64,000 nucleotides of DNA from Streptomyces humicola (GCF_024436035.1 NZ_JANFNG010000015.1:62001-126000), one strand, 5' to 3'. Shown: positions 11,683 to 21,262, counted from the stretch's first letter. The notes: generated from the sequence alone by a model not told the origin. Translations and numbers: made by a program.

Positions 11683-11905
11683 GGGCCCGAGCCTGAGTCC
11701 CGCGCTCACGCCCCGCACAACGGACACTCCATGACATCCCTGCAGCGCGCCGACGTGCGTTCCGGCGTTCTCGCGCCAGCCGTCCCGCGCTGCCGCTGAG
11801 CCTCCAAGGGCCGCCCCTCCCGGGGCCGAGCCATGCCGAAATCCGAGACGAATGCCCCGTACGCGTGCCGACACCGGCCGCGTACTCGACAGTGACGGAC
11901 ATCCA

Positions 11906-12940
11906 GTGATCACCACAACGGGCCTGAGGAAGGTCTACCACTCGCGAGGCCGCGAGACCGCCGCGCTCGACGGCGTCGATCTGCACGTACGCGAAGGCGA
12001 GGTGTACGGAGTCCTCGGCCGCAGCGGCGCCGGCAAGAGCACGCTCATCCGCTGCGTCAACATGCTGGAACGGCCCACCTCCGGCACGGTCGAGGTCGAC
12101 GGACAGGACCTCACCGCTCTCGCCGGCCGTGGCCGGCGGTCCCGGGCCGAACTGCGCGCCGCGCGCAGCCGGATCGGGATGGTTTTCCAGCACTTCAACC
12201 TGCTCTCCTCGCGCACGGTCCAGGGCAACGTGGAACTGCCCCTGGAGATCCTCGGCGTGACCGGCCAGGAACGCGCCCGCAAGGCGCGCGAGCTGCTCGA
12301 TCTGGTCGGCCTCACCGACAAGGCGAAGGCGTACCCGGCGCAGCTCTCCGGCGGGCAGAAGCAACGCGTCGGCATCGCCCGGGCGCTGGCCGGCGACCCC
12401 AAGGTGCTGCTCTCGGACGAGGCCACCTCGGCGCTCGACCCGGAGACCACCCGCTCGATCCTCCAGCTGCTACGGGACCTGGGCCGCCACCTCGGCCTGA
12501 CCGTCCTGCTGATCACCCACGAGATGGACGTCGTCAAGGCCGTCTGCGACTCGGCGGCGCTGATGAAGGCCGGACGCATCGTGGAATCGGGCACCGTCAC
12601 CGAGCTGCTGGCGACCCCTGGCTCCGAACTCGCGCAGGAGCTCTTCCCCGTGGGCGGCGAACCGTCCGGTGAGGGCCGCACCGTCGTCGACCTCACGTTC
12701 CACGGCGAGGCGGCGACCGAGCCGGTCATCTCCCGGCTCTCGCGCACCTACAACGTCGAGGTGTCGATCCTCGGCGCGGCCATCGAGACGTTCGGCGGGC
12801 GGCAGGTCGGCCGGATGCGCATCGAACTGCCCGGCCGCTTCGAGGAGAACGTGGTGCCGATCGGCTTCCTGCGCGAGCAGGGGCCGCAGGTCGACGTCGC
12901 GGACGTGGCCGCCGACGCGCGGAAGGAGCTCGTGAAGTGA
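11906..12940 (+). CDS. metN: Methionine ABC transporter, ATP-binding protein
   Basis: ATPase of the MetNIQ importer, 344 residues. Walker A GRSGAGKST, Q-loop FQHFNLLSS, ABC signature LSGGQKQRVGIARAL and Walker B VLLSDEATSALD are all intact. The C-terminal ~90 residues form a NIL domain (starting near DLTFHGEAATEPVISRLSRT), which binds methionine and inhibits transport when internal methionine is high. I favour GTG 11906 (VITTTGLRKVY), matching related proteins; ATG 11852 would add 18 residues of poor quality. The stop overlaps the permease start (GTGA). Confidence 0.93.
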   Translation: MITTTGLRKVYHSRGRETAALDGVDLHVREGEVYGVLGRSGAGKSTLIRCVNMLERPTSGTVEVDGQDLTALAGRGRRSRAELRAARSRIGMVFQHFNLLSSRTVQGNVELPLEILGVTGQERARKARELLDLVGLTDKAKAYPAQLSGGQKQRVGIARALAGDPKVLLSDEATSALDPETTRSILQLLRDLGRHLGLTVLLITHEMDVVKAVCDSAALMKAGRIVESGTVTELLATPGSELAQELFPVGGEPSGEGRTVVDLTFHGEAATEPVISRLSRTYNVEVSILGAAIETFGGRQVGRMRIELPGRFEENVVPIGFLREQGPQVDVADVAADARKELVK

Positions 12941-13611
12941 GCTGGGACGACATACAGCCGCTGCTCGTACAGGCCTGTCAGGACACCCTGTTCATGGTGG
13001 GCTGGTCGGCTTTGATCGCCGTACTCGGCGGACTGCCGCTCGGGGTGCTGCTCGTGCTCACCGACCGCGGGGGCCTGGTGCAGAACGCCACGGTGAACAA
13101 GGGCATCGGCGTGATCGTGAACATAGGCCGTTCGGTGCCCTTCATCATCCTCATGGTCGCCCTCATCCCCTTCACCCGCTTCGTCGTCGGCACCAGCATC
13201 GGAGCCGAGGCGGCCATCGTGCCGCTCGCGGTCGGCGCGATCCCGTTCTTCGCGCGGCTCGTCGAGACCTCCGTACGCGAGGTCGACGGTGGTCTGGTGG
13301 AGGCCGTCCAGGCGATGGGCGGCTCCACCTGGACCGTCGTACGCAAGGTGCTGCTGCCCGAATCCCTGCCCTCGCTGGTGTCGGGCCTGACGACCACGGT
13401 GGTGGCACTCATCGGCTACTCCGCGATGGCGGGCGCCGTCGGTGCCGGAGGACTCGGCAGCCTCGCCGTGACCTACGGATACATGCGATTCGACACCGGG
13501 GTCATGCTCATCACCCTCGCTGTGCTGGTGGCCGTCGTCAGCGCCGTCCAGCTCATCGGCGACCTCGCCGTACGCGCCCTGGCCGGCCGCAGCCGCTCAC
13601 AGACCATCTGA
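12937..13611 (+). CDS. metI: Methionine ABC transporter, permease
   Basis: Inner-membrane subunit of the methionine importer, 224 residues with five hydrophobic helices. The EAA coupling loop that docks to MetN is visible as EVDGGLVEAVQAMGGSTW followed by VLLPESLPSLV, close to the family consensus. It starts at GTG overlapping the metN stop and is followed 43 bp later by the substrate-binding lipoprotein gene, the standard metN-I-Q order. Confidence 0.94.
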   Translation: MSWDDIQPLLVQACQDTLFMVGWSALIAVLGGLPLGVLLVLTDRGGLVQNATVNKGIGVIVNIGRSVPFIILMVALIPFTRFVVGTSIGAEAAIVPLAVGAIPFFARLVETSVREVDGGLVEAVQAMGGSTWTVVRKVLLPESLPSLVSGLTTTVVALIGYSAMAGAVGAGGLGSLAVTYGYMRFDTGVMLITLAVLVAVVSAVQLIGDLAVRALAGRSRSQTI

Positions 13612-13654
13612 CCGCATCACCGCATCAGCAACACCCGGGAAAGAGGCACTTTTC

Positions 13655-14497
13655 GTGCGTAACGCCATAAAGATCACCACGTCCGTCCTCGCGGCAGGAG
13701 CGCTCGCCCTCGGCCTTGGCGCCTGCGGCTCATCAGGCGCCAAGAAGGAGAGCGCCGACGCGCCGCTCGTCGTCGCCGCCAGCCCCACACCGCAAGCCCA
13801 GATCCTCGACTACGTCCGCGACCGCCTCGCCGCCTCGGCCGGACTCAAGCTGGAGGTCAAGGAGTTCAGCGACTACGTCACGCCCAACACCGCGACCGAG
13901 GACGGCAGCGTCGACGCCAACTTCTTCCAGCACAAGCCGTACCTCGACGACTTCAACAAGAAGAACGGCACCCACATCGTGCCCGTCGTCGACGTCGAAC
14001 TCGAACCGCTCGGCGTCTACTCGCACAAGATCAAGGACTTGAAGCAGCTCAGGGACGGCGCGACCATCGCCGTGCCCAACGACACCACCAACGAAGGCCG
14101 TGCCTTCACGCTGCTCCAGGCCGCCGGCCTGCTCACCCTCAAGCCCGGCACCGGCGATGCCGCCACCCCTGCCGACGTGGCGGCCAACCCCAGGCACCTG
14201 AAGTTCCAGGAGCTCGACGCCGCCCAGACCCCCCGCTCCCTCGACGACGTGGACGCGGCCGTGATCAACGGCAACTACGCCATCGAGGACCACCTCGACC
14301 CGCAGAAGGACGCCCTCACGCTGGAGAAGGCGGCTGGCAACCCCTACGCCAACTTCCTCGCGGTCAAGGACGGCAATCAGAATGACCCGCGGGTGCAGAA
14401 GCTGGCCAAGCTGCTCAATTCCCCTCAGGTCAAGCAGTTCATCGAGTCGACCTTCCACGGCGCCGTGATCCCGGCGTTCGGCAAGGTCGCGTCGTAA
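13655..14497 (+). CDS. metQ: Methionine-binding lipoprotein
   Basis: Substrate-binding component, 280 residues. The N-terminus has a lipoprotein signal, with a hydrophobic segment and a GLGACGSSG lipobox placing the modified Cys near residue 25, so the mature protein is anchored outside the membrane. The NlpA/MetQ core follows, with the family's NFFQHKPYLDDFN and PNDTTNEGRAFTLLQ segments. GTG start with GGGAAAGAGG upstream. It ends the metNIQ operon, which faces a convergent methyltransferase gene across a short G+C hairpin (14508-14522). Confidence 0.95.
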   Translation: MRNAIKITTSVLAAGALALGLGACGSSGAKKESADAPLVVAASPTPQAQILDYVRDRLAASAGLKLEVKEFSDYVTPNTATEDGSVDANFFQHKPYLDDFNKKNGTHIVPVVDVELEPLGVYSHKIKDLKQLRDGATIAVPNDTTNEGRAFTLLQAAGLLTLKPGTGDAATPADVAANPRHLKFQELDAAQTPRSLDDVDAAVINGNYAIEDHLDPQKDALTLEKAAGNPYANFLAVKDGNQNDPRVQKLAKLLNSPQVKQFIESTFHGAVIPAFGKVAS

Positions 14498-14528
14498 GCG
14501 CGTCGCGGCCCCCGGCGGGGGCGGCCGC

Positions 14529-15311
14529 TCAACCGCCCTCGCCGGGCCGCCAGTGCAGCCAGTACACGTCCGTCGTGTACGGCATCTCCAAGCGTTCGCG
14601 TCCGCGCGTCGCCTCGTGCCGTTCCAGCACCTCCACCGCCTGTGCCCGTACCCGTTCCTGCTCAGCAGCGCCCAGCACGAGGATGTGGCTGGAGGACATC
14701 ATCCGTTCCACCACGTCCGCGACGGTCGTCGAGTGCGGGTTGGGCCAGTGGTTCTCGGACACCGGTGACCAGCCCGGACGGTCCCGGAACGCGTCACGCC
14801 ACCCGTCGTCCAGCGGGCTGGGCAGGTCGCGCTGCGCGAGACGGAAGTAGATGTCCTGGAAGTCCCGCACCCACTCCACCGAGGTGTCATAGCGGTTCCA
14901 CACCAGTCCGAGCGCGCCGCCGGGGCGCAGCAGCCGCTCCACCTCCGTGAGCGCCTGGCCGCCCGCGAACCAGTGCCAAGACTGCGCCGCCACCACGGCG
15001 TCCGCACAGCCGTCCGGCAGGCCGGTGGACTCCGCCGTGCCCGCCGTCACCGCGACCCCCGGCAGCAGCTCCGCAAGTCTGGCGCGCATCTCCGCGACCG
15101 GCTCCACGGCGATCACCTCGGCCCCGGTCAGGGCGAGCAACCGGGTGAACTTCCCTGTACCCGCGCCGAGATCGACGACTGTGCGCCCGGCTTCCAGCGG
15201 CAAGGCGTCCGCTAGCTGGGCGAGTGCCGCCATGGGGTACGAGGGCCGGGAGCGCTCGTAGCCCCCCGCCGCACGCTGGAATCCGACTCCTGCTGCGTGG
15301 TGGATGGTCAC
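14529..15311 (-). CDS. Class I SAM-dependent methyltransferase
   Basis: A 260-residue protein with the SAM-binding motif I VVDLGAGTGKFTRLL near residue 43, motif II as VIAVEPVAEMRARL, and a later AQSWHWF segment typical of the UbiE/SmtA-like group. The substrate is unknown. I start it at GTG 15311 (VTIHHAAGVGFQRAA), where similarity to related Streptomyces proteins begins; the frame extends 22 codons further to an ATG at 15377. It faces the metQ gene convergently, so any link to methionine supply is only suggestive. Confidence 0.85.
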   Translation of the reverse strand: MTIHHAAGVGFQRAAGGYERSRPSYPMAALAQLADALPLEAGRTVVDLGAGTGKFTRLLALTGAEVIAVEPVAEMRARLAELLPGVAVTAGTAESTGLPDGCADAVVAAQSWHWFAGGQALTEVERLLRPGGALGLVWNRYDTSVEWVRDFQDIYFRLAQRDLPSPLDDGWRDAFRDRPGWSPVSENHWPNPHSTTVADVVERMMSSSHILVLGAAEQERVRAQAVEVLERHEATRGRERLEMPYTTDVYWLHWRPGEGG

Positions 15312-15523
15312 GCGGGCAGACGGTAGCAGGACCGGGTGACAATGAGGGGAACAATCAGTGCCCTCCGTGCTCGTCAACTGCGGTACGTACCAATGCTGTT
15401 CGCCCTGTCCAGCACCTGTGTGCGTACGACACCCGATCCCACCCTGCGCTGCACGCGGGGCCCCCGATGCTGCATGCTGTGCTCTTCACGGCTCTTTACA
15501 CGGGGCTCGGCGAGGAGCGGCGC

Positions 15524-16162
15524 ATGACATCCACCTTCCCGGACATCTCCATCAGCACGGAGCGGCTCGTGCTGCGTGCGTACGAGGAAGAGGACATCCC
15601 GGCGCTGACGGAGATGATGAACGACGAGCTGGTCACCGCCTGGACCTCCGCACCGCACCCGTACACCGAGGACGACGCCCGTGGCTGGATCACCGGTCGC
15701 GCGCCCGCGGAGCGGAGCGAGGGCCGCGGCATCGTGCTGGCCGTCGGCGAGTTCCTCACCCAACGGCTCGTCGGCACCGTCCACCTGCGCAACACGGACT
15801 GGCGGTGCCGCAGCGCCGAGGTCGGCTATCTGATCGCGCCCTGGGCGCGCGGCGAGGGATATGCCTCGGAAGCGGTGCTCGCCGCCGCCCAATGGCTCTT
15901 CGCCGACCAGAAGTTCGAGCGTCTCGAGCTGCGCACGGCCGCGGACAACACCGCGGCACAGCAGGTCGCGCAGAAGATCGGCTGCATCAGCGAAGGGGTG
16001 CTGCGCAACGCCGGCATAGTGCGCTCGCAGAACGAGGACGGCAGCTGGCTGCAGGTCCGCACCGATCTGATCGTCTGGAGCCTGCTCCCCGAGGACCTCG
16101 ACGGCGTCACCGGCCGCGTCTCGGACGACGCCGGGTACGCCGCCTACCCCGACTGGCGCTGA
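15524..16162 (+). CDS. GNAT N-acetyltransferase, RimJ/RimL type
   Basis: A 212-residue acetyltransferase of the RimJ/RimL subgroup, recognised by the ISTERLVLRAYEEEDIPAL start, the central VGYLIAPWARGEGYASEAVL acetyl-CoA motif, and the following RLELRTAADNTAAQQVAQKI segment. Such proteins acetylate ribosomal-protein N-termini or small amines and antibiotics; the target is not evident. The ATG follows GAGGAG at optimal spacing. The frame stays open 300 bp further upstream but with unrelated, low-quality sequence. Monocistronic by spacing. Confidence 0.88.
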   Translation: MTSTFPDISISTERLVLRAYEEEDIPALTEMMNDELVTAWTSAPHPYTEDDARGWITGRAPAERSEGRGIVLAVGEFLTQRLVGTVHLRNTDWRCRSAEVGYLIAPWARGEGYASEAVLAAAQWLFADQKFERLELRTAADNTAAQQVAQKIGCISEGVLRNAGIVRSQNEDGSWLQVRTDLIVWSLLPEDLDGVTGRVSDDAGYAAYPDWR

Positions 16163-16267
16163 CCGGCCGGGTTAGTGTGTCCCCGCAGGTCTGCGCCCGG
16201 GTGACGGACGAGACCCCGTAAGGCACGACAACGGACACACACGACCGAAGGACGACGAAGGACGACG

Positions 16268-17461
16268 ATGGCCGACCGCGTCACGGTGATCGGGTGGGAC
16301 GGCACGCCGCCGACCGACGCGGCACGCTCAGCGATCGGCGCGGCCACCTTGGTGGCGGGCGCACGCCATCTGCTGGCGCTGCCCGACGTGCCGGCCGATG
16401 CCGAACGGGTGCTCCTCGGCAGCATCGACCTGGCCGCCCGCAGGATCGCCTCCCATCGCGGCACGGCGGTCGTGCTCGCCGACGGCGACCCGGGCTTCTT
16501 CGGCGTCGTACGGGCGCTGCGCAAGCCGGAGCACGGGCTGGAGGTCGAGGTCGTGCCCGGGGTCTCCTCGGTCGCGAGGGCCTTCGCACGCGTCGGCATG
16601 CCCTGGGAGGACGCGAGGATCGTCGTCGCGCACCACCGCACACTGCGGCGGGCCGTCAACGTCATCAGGGCTTACCCGAAGGTCGCGGTGCTGACCGCGC
16701 CGGGTGCGGGCCCTGCCGAACTCGCTCTCATGCTCGGCGGCGTGCACCGCACCTTCGTGATCTGCGAGGCCCTCGACACCCCGCGCGAGGAGGTCTCCGT
16801 CCTCACCTCCGACAAGGTCGCCGACCACAGCTGGCGCGATCCGAACGTCGTGCTCGTCATCGGCGGAGCGTCCGCGGCGGAGGGCACCGGCTGGATCGCC
16901 GGGCAAGAGCCGGGCTATCCGGGCCCGTTGCGCGGCTGGGCGCTGTCCGCGGAGGAGTACGGCACACGCACGGACTCATCCGCCCAATTGCGGGCACTTC
17001 AACTGGCCCGGCTCGGCCCGCGCACCGGGGATCTGATGTGGGACATCGGTGCCGGCAGCGGGGCGGCCGCGGTGGAGGCGGCCAGGTTGGGGGCCGCTGT
17101 CATCGCCGTCGACCGCGACGCCGACGCCTGCGGACTGATCACCGCCAACGCCCGCCGTCACGGCGTGCAGCCGCAGGTCGTGCACGGCACCGCCCCGCAC
17201 GTCCTGGAGGACCTGCCGGAGCCGGACATCGTACGGATCGGGGGCGGTTCTGCCGCGGTCGTCGCCGCCTGCGCCGCGCGCCGTCCGGAACGGATCGTCA
17301 CCAGTGCGACAACGCGGGACGAGGCGGAATCATGCGGGCGCGCGCTGGCGGAGGGCGGATACGCCGTCGAGCGGTCACTGCTGCAATCGGTCGAACTGGA
17401 CGACGAGTGGGCCGAAAGCGAGCGGACGACCGTGTTTCTCCTCTGCGGCCGCCGCATGTGA
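16268..17461 (+). CDS. cobL: Precorrin-6Y C5,15-methyltransferase (decarboxylating), CbiE-CbiT fusion
   Basis: Bifunctional cobalamin-pathway enzyme of 397 residues. It methylates C-5 and C-15 of the corrin ring and removes the ring C acetate carboxyl. Residues 1 to about 205 form the CbiE domain (ADGDPGFFGVVRAL, VVPGVSSVARAFARVGMPW). Residues from about 215 form the CbiT SAM methyltransferase (MWDIGAGSGAAAVEAARLG, IVTSATTRDEAE). The fusion is the normal form in actinobacteria. It lies upstream of cobT on the same strand, but 464 bp separate them and no riboswitch-like element is evident. Confidence 0.94.
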   Translation: MADRVTVIGWDGTPPTDAARSAIGAATLVAGARHLLALPDVPADAERVLLGSIDLAARRIASHRGTAVVLADGDPGFFGVVRALRKPEHGLEVEVVPGVSSVARAFARVGMPWEDARIVVAHHRTLRRAVNVIRAYPKVAVLTAPGAGPAELALMLGGVHRTFVICEALDTPREEVSVLTSDKVADHSWRDPNVVLVIGGASAAEGTGWIAGQEPGYPGPLRGWALSAEEYGTRTDSSAQLRALQLARLGPRTGDLMWDIGAGSGAAAVEAARLGAAVIAVDRDADACGLITANARRHGVQPQVVHGTAPHVLEDLPEPDIVRIGGGSAAVVAACAARRPERIVTSATTRDEAESCGRALAEGGYAVERSLLQSVELDDEWAESERTTVFLLCGRRM

Positions 17462-17925
17462 CGGTCGCTCCCTGTACGGCGCCGCCCCTTGGCGGCGATG
17501 TGCTGCGATCGCGCGGTAGGCTGGCGGACCGTTGTGCCACCTCACGGTGTCGATGTGTCGATCTGTCGACGTGTGGATTGGTTGACGCGCGCCTTGGTTG
17601 ACCGACGTGGTTGACGAAGCGTCGGACCATCACGCGTCGAGCAGCCGCGCCCTTCGCCGCCGGAGGCGAGCGCGGCGTCGGTGACGGGCTCTGCGGGCCG
17701 CAGTGACATCAGCCGCTCCCGCGGCGGACCGGGGGAGTGGCGTAGTCCACATCGCTCAGGGCGTGAGTTGGGTGCCGCGGCGCGCGAACGGCCGGGACAA
17801 TGGTCGTCCCGTGGTGGTCGTGCCGCTTGTCGCATGCGCTCGTTCTTGTTTCGGGTGGCTTTGCGCCGCGGCCGTCGGCGCACTACGGGGCTGGAAGGAG
17901 CGATACCGATGGGCGAGGGGCACGC
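17462..17925 (+). other. 464-bp gap before bluB-cobT
   Basis: No convincing gene. Around 17545-17620 lies a cluster of short repeats of TGTCGA and GTTGAC (for example gtcgatgtgtcgatctgtcg), which may be regulator sites. A frame open from 17800 runs into cobT but starts in sequence unlike the protein. I searched by eye for a cobalamin-riboswitch B12 box and saw none. Confidence 0.6.
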
Positions 17926-20900
17926 ATGACTGACACCGGCCCGGTCCCCGGCGAGGGACTGCCGGGGAACGCTGGGGCAGAAGCGGTTCGGCAACCGCAC
18001 GCCGGACAGCCGGCGGACAGTGGCGCCGGGCAGCGAGCAGCCGCTCCCGGCTGGGGCACCGAACCGTACGAGGCCCCGGCGGCTCCCGCGTACACCTTTC
18101 TCGACCAGCCGGAGGGCGCCGACACGCTCGCGGGCGCCGAGGACGACGACGATCTGCTGCTGATGCCCGGCCCGCAGGGCTCGTGGAGCGATCCGCAGCC
18201 GGTACCGGCGCAGCCCGGGCCCGTACAGAGCGCCACCGTGCAGCCCGCTCAGCCCGCGCAGCCGGCGGACGTGACACCGAAGGCCCCGGCACCTGCCGCG
18301 TCCGTCACACCTGACGCACCGTCGGCTCCCTCGGCTACCGCGGCCGCCGAGGAGTCCGTGGCCGTGCCCGTGCCTGGGACCGGCACCCCCGCGGCTGGCG
18401 TGCCGGCGGCGCAGGCGCAGCCGGAGGCCACGGTCCCGCCGTCGCCCGCTGCCGCTGAGACCGGGGCACACGAGGCCGGCGGGCGCGACTCGGGGTCGAT
18501 CGACCTCGGGGAGGTGCGCGTACCGCCGCCCGCACCGGCCGCGCCGCCCACGCCGGCGGCGCCCGCCCCTGCGTCCGGGCAAGCCGCGCCCGTCCGGCGC
18601 CCGTTGAACTTGGGGCCGCCCGTCGCGGAGCCGACCGGCGGCGTCTCGGTCCGTTCGCTCGCCGACCGCGGCCCGACCCCTGTCCCCGTACGGCAGCCCG
18701 GCCCGCCCACCGCCGGGCCCGAGTACCTCGATGTGCCCTCGCCCTCCGAGGGAGTGTCGATCCCGGCCCAGCAGACCGGCGAGGGCCCCGATGCTGCCGC
18801 CGCCCCCGCATGGAACGGCGAGCCTCCCGCGGCCCCGGCACCCGTGCCCGCCCCCGAACCGCAGTCCGGGGAACCGCAGTCGGCCGAACCCGCACCGGCC
18901 GAGCCCGAAGCCGCCGCAGCACCCGCGCAGCCGGCCGGAGAGGTGGTTGCGGAGACGGCCGCCGAGGTGGTGGCCAAGGCGCCGGAAGCGCCCGCAGCCG
19001 GCCCCGCCGTCCCGGCCGGCCCCGCCGTCCCGGCCCAGGGCGGGCCCGTGCCGCCCTCCGGGGCGCTGCCCGCAGCGGTCGACGAGCCCGGCGGTCTCGC
19101 CGATCTCGACCGCCAACCGGTCATGCACCAGCAGCAGCCGGTTCCGATCGTGCCGGAGCCGCCGGCTCCCGCCGCCGTCCCGGTCCCGCAGGAGCAGCCC
19201 CAGGCCGACACGCCCATGGGCGAGGTCGTCGCCGAAGCCGAGGCCGCCCCCGAGGCGGTGGTGGCCGCGCAGCCCGCCTCCGCAGCGCCGCAGGCCGAGC
19301 CGGAGCCTGTGCCCGATCCGCAGCCCCGGGCGCAGTCGCTGCCGGAGCCGCCCGCCGCGCAGGGCGATGCCGCTGCCGATGCCACCGAAGTCCCAGACCG
19401 CCCCGAGCTGCCCGAGGAGGCAGCCGGCCCGCACCCGGCCGAGGCCGAGGCACTGCCCGCCGAGGCCCTGCCCCTCGCCGGTGCCGGCACCGCCGCCGGG
19501 TACGACGCGGCCGTTCGCGACGCCGTGCACCGCGTCATCCGGGAGCGCCGCGACATCCGCAACGGCTTCCGCCAGGACCCGATCCCGCACGACGTGCTGA
19601 TCCGCGTCCTGGAGGCCGCGCACACCGCGCCCAGCGTGGGCCACTCCCAGCCCTGGGACTTCGTCGTCATCCGCTCCGCCAAGACCCGGGAGAAGATGCA
19701 CGAGCTGGCGATGCGGCAGCGCGACGCATACGCCAAGTCGTTGCCGAAGGCCCGCGCCAAACAGTTCCGCGAGCTGAAGATCGAGGCAATCCTCGACACG
19801 CCGGTCAACATCGTGGTGACCGCAGACCCGACACGCGGAGGCCGCCACACCCTCGGCCGCTACACCCAGCCGCAGATGGCGCCCTACAGCTCCGCGCTCG
19901 CGGTGGAGAACCTCTGGCTCGCGGCGCGCGCCGAAGGCCTGGGCGTAGGCTGGGTGAGCTTCTTCGACGAGCGCGAGATGGTCCGCGAACTCGGCCTGCC
20001 CGAGCACCTGGAGGTCGTCGCCTACCTGTGCATCGGGTACGTCGACGAGTTCCCCGAGGAGCCCGAGCTGATGCAGGCGGGCTGGTCCAAGCGGCGCCCG
20101 CTCTCCTGGGTGGTGCACGAGGAGGAGTACGGCCGGCGCGCCCTGCCCGGCGAGGAACCGCACGACCTGCTCGACGAAACCCTGCGCGGCATCCGCCCGT
20201 TGGACGCCAAGGCGCTCGGCGAGGCGTGGGAGCGGCAGAAGCGGATGACCAAGCCGTCCGGCGCGCTCGGCATGCTGGAGATCATCTCCGCACAGCTGAG
20301 CGGCCTTTCGCGGCAGTGCCCGCCGCCGATCCCGGAGCCCGCCGCCGTCGCGATCTTCGCCGGCGATCACGGGGTGCATGCCCAGGGCGTCACCGCCTGG
20401 CCGCAGGAGGTCACCGCGCAGATGGTGGCCAACTTCCTCGGCGGGGGAGCGGTCTGCAACGCCTTTGCCAACCAGGTGGGCGCCGAGGTGTGCGTCGTCG
20501 ACGTGGGCGTGGCGGCCGAACTGCCCACCACGCCCGGGCTGCTGCCGCGCAAGGTCAGGCACGGCACCGGCGACTTCACCACCGGTCCCGCGATGGCGCG
20601 TGAGGACGTGCTGCGGGCTATCGAGGTGGGCATCGACACGGCCAGGGACCTGGTGGCGGCGGGGAACAAGGCCCTGCTCACCGGTGAGATGGGCATCGCC
20701 AACACCACCGCTTCCGCCGCGCTCATCGCCGTCTACACCGGAGCAGACCCGGCCGAGGTGACCGGCCGCGGCACCGGCATCAACGACGAGATGCACGCCC
20801 GCAAGGTCGACGTCGTGCGCCGCGCCCTCGAACTGCACAAGCCCGATCCGGCCGACCCGATCGGGGTGCTCTGCGCGATCGGCGGGCTGGAGCACGCGGC

Positions 20901-21219
20901 GATGGTCGGTCTCGTGCTCGGCGGCGCGTCGCTGCGCACGCCGGTGATCCTGGACGGGGTGAGCGCCGGAGCCGCCGCCCTCGTCGCCCGTGCCATCGCT
21001 CCCGAGGCGCTGGCCGCGTGTATCGCAGGACACCGCAGCGCCGAGCCCGGCCACGTCGCGGCCCTCACCAAGCTAGGGCTGCGCCCGCTGGTCGACCTCG
21101 ACCTGCGGCTCGGTGAGGGCACCGGGGCGCTGCTCGCGCTGCCCCTGGTGCAGAGCGCCGCGCGTGTCATGCACGAGGTCGCCACCTTCGACTCCGCCGG
21201 AGTCACCGAGAAGGAGTGA
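17926..21219 (+). CDS. cobT: BluB-CobT fusion: 5,6-dimethylbenzimidazole synthase and NaMN:DMB phosphoribosyltransferase
   Basis: A 1097-residue multidomain protein that should make and activate the lower ligand of cobalamin. Residues 1 to about 530 are Ala/Pro/Glu-rich low complexity and probably disordered. Residues about 530-745 match BluB, the flavin destructase that turns FMNH2 into DMB (RRDIRNGF, TAPSVGHSQPWDFVVIRS, LGVGWVSFFDERE, LCIGYVDEFPEEPEL). Residues about 745-1097 match CobT, which joins DMB and nicotinate mononucleotide (FAGDHGVHAQGVTAWPQEVT, TGEMGIANTTASAAL, GAAALVARAIAP). Fusion would channel DMB directly. ATG 17926 is preceded by GCGAGGGG. The long N-terminal region is the uncertain part. 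Confidence 0.92.
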   Translation: MTDTGPVPGEGLPGNAGAEAVRQPHAGQPADSGAGQRAAAPGWGTEPYEAPAAPAYTFLDQPEGADTLAGAEDDDDLLLMPGPQGSWSDPQPVPAQPGPVQSATVQPAQPAQPADVTPKAPAPAASVTPDAPSAPSATAAAEESVAVPVPGTGTPAAGVPAAQAQPEATVPPSPAAAETGAHEAGGRDSGSIDLGEVRVPPPAPAAPPTPAAPAPASGQAAPVRRPLNLGPPVAEPTGGVSVRSLADRGPTPVPVRQPGPPTAGPEYLDVPSPSEGVSIPAQQTGEGPDAAAAPAWNGEPPAAPAPVPAPEPQSGEPQSAEPAPAEPEAAAAPAQPAGEVVAETAAEVVAKAPEAPAAGPAVPAGPAVPAQGGPVPPSGALPAAVDEPGGLADLDRQPVMHQQQPVPIVPEPPAPAAVPVPQEQPQADTPMGEVVAEAEAAPEAVVAAQPASAAPQAEPEPVPDPQPRAQSLPEPPAAQGDAAADATEVPDRPELPEEAAGPHPAEAEALPAEALPLAGAGTAAGYDAAVRDAVHRVIRERRDIRNGFRQDPIPHDVLIRVLEAAHTAPSVGHSQPWDFVVIRSAKTREKMHELAMRQRDAYAKSLPKARAKQFRELKIEAILDTPVNIVVTADPTRGGRHTLGRYTQPQMAPYSSALAVENLWLAARAEGLGVGWVSFFDEREMVRELGLPEHLEVVAYLCIGYVDEFPEEPELMQAGWSKRRPLSWVVHEEEYGRRALPGEEPHDLLDETLRGIRPLDAKALGEAWERQKRMTKPSGALGMLEIISAQLSGLSRQCPPPIPEPAAVAIFAGDHGVHAQGVTAWPQEVTAQMVANFLGGGAVCNAFANQVGAEVCVVDVGVAAELPTTPGLLPRKVRHGTGDFTTGPAMAREDVLRAIEVGIDTARDLVAAGNKALLTGEMGIANTTASAALIAVYTGADPAEVTGRGTGINDEMHARKVDVVRRALELHKPDPADPIGVLCAIGGLEHAAMVGLVLGGASLRTPVILDGVSAGAAALVARAIAPEALAACIAGHRSAEPGHVAALTKLGLRPLVDLDLRLGEGTGALLALPLVQSAARVMHEVATFDSAGVTEKE

Positions 21220-21237
21220 CCGAGACGCCGTCCGCCC

Positions 21238-21262
21238 GCGCCGGGGCCGTCCGCCCCGGCGC
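21238..21262 (+). terminator. Hairpin after cobT
   Basis: A 10-bp stem GCGCCGGGGC / GCCCCGGCGC with a 5-nt loop, 18 bp after the cobT stop. Likely terminator, leaving cysG with its own start signal. Confidence 0.6.

Noticed and set aside
11683-11905. SAM riboswitch before metN
   Set aside because: No conserved SAM-box core visible; a covariance-model search would be decisive.
17462-17925. Cobalamin riboswitch before cobT
   Set aside because: No B12-box-like segment or matching helices seen by eye; a covariance-model search would be decisive.
17542-21054. 1170-codon open frame on the minus strand opposite bluB-cobT
   Set aside because: Gly/Arg/Leu-rich mirror of the Ala/Pro-rich gene on the other strand; long antisense frames are common at this GC content and it has no recognisable domain.
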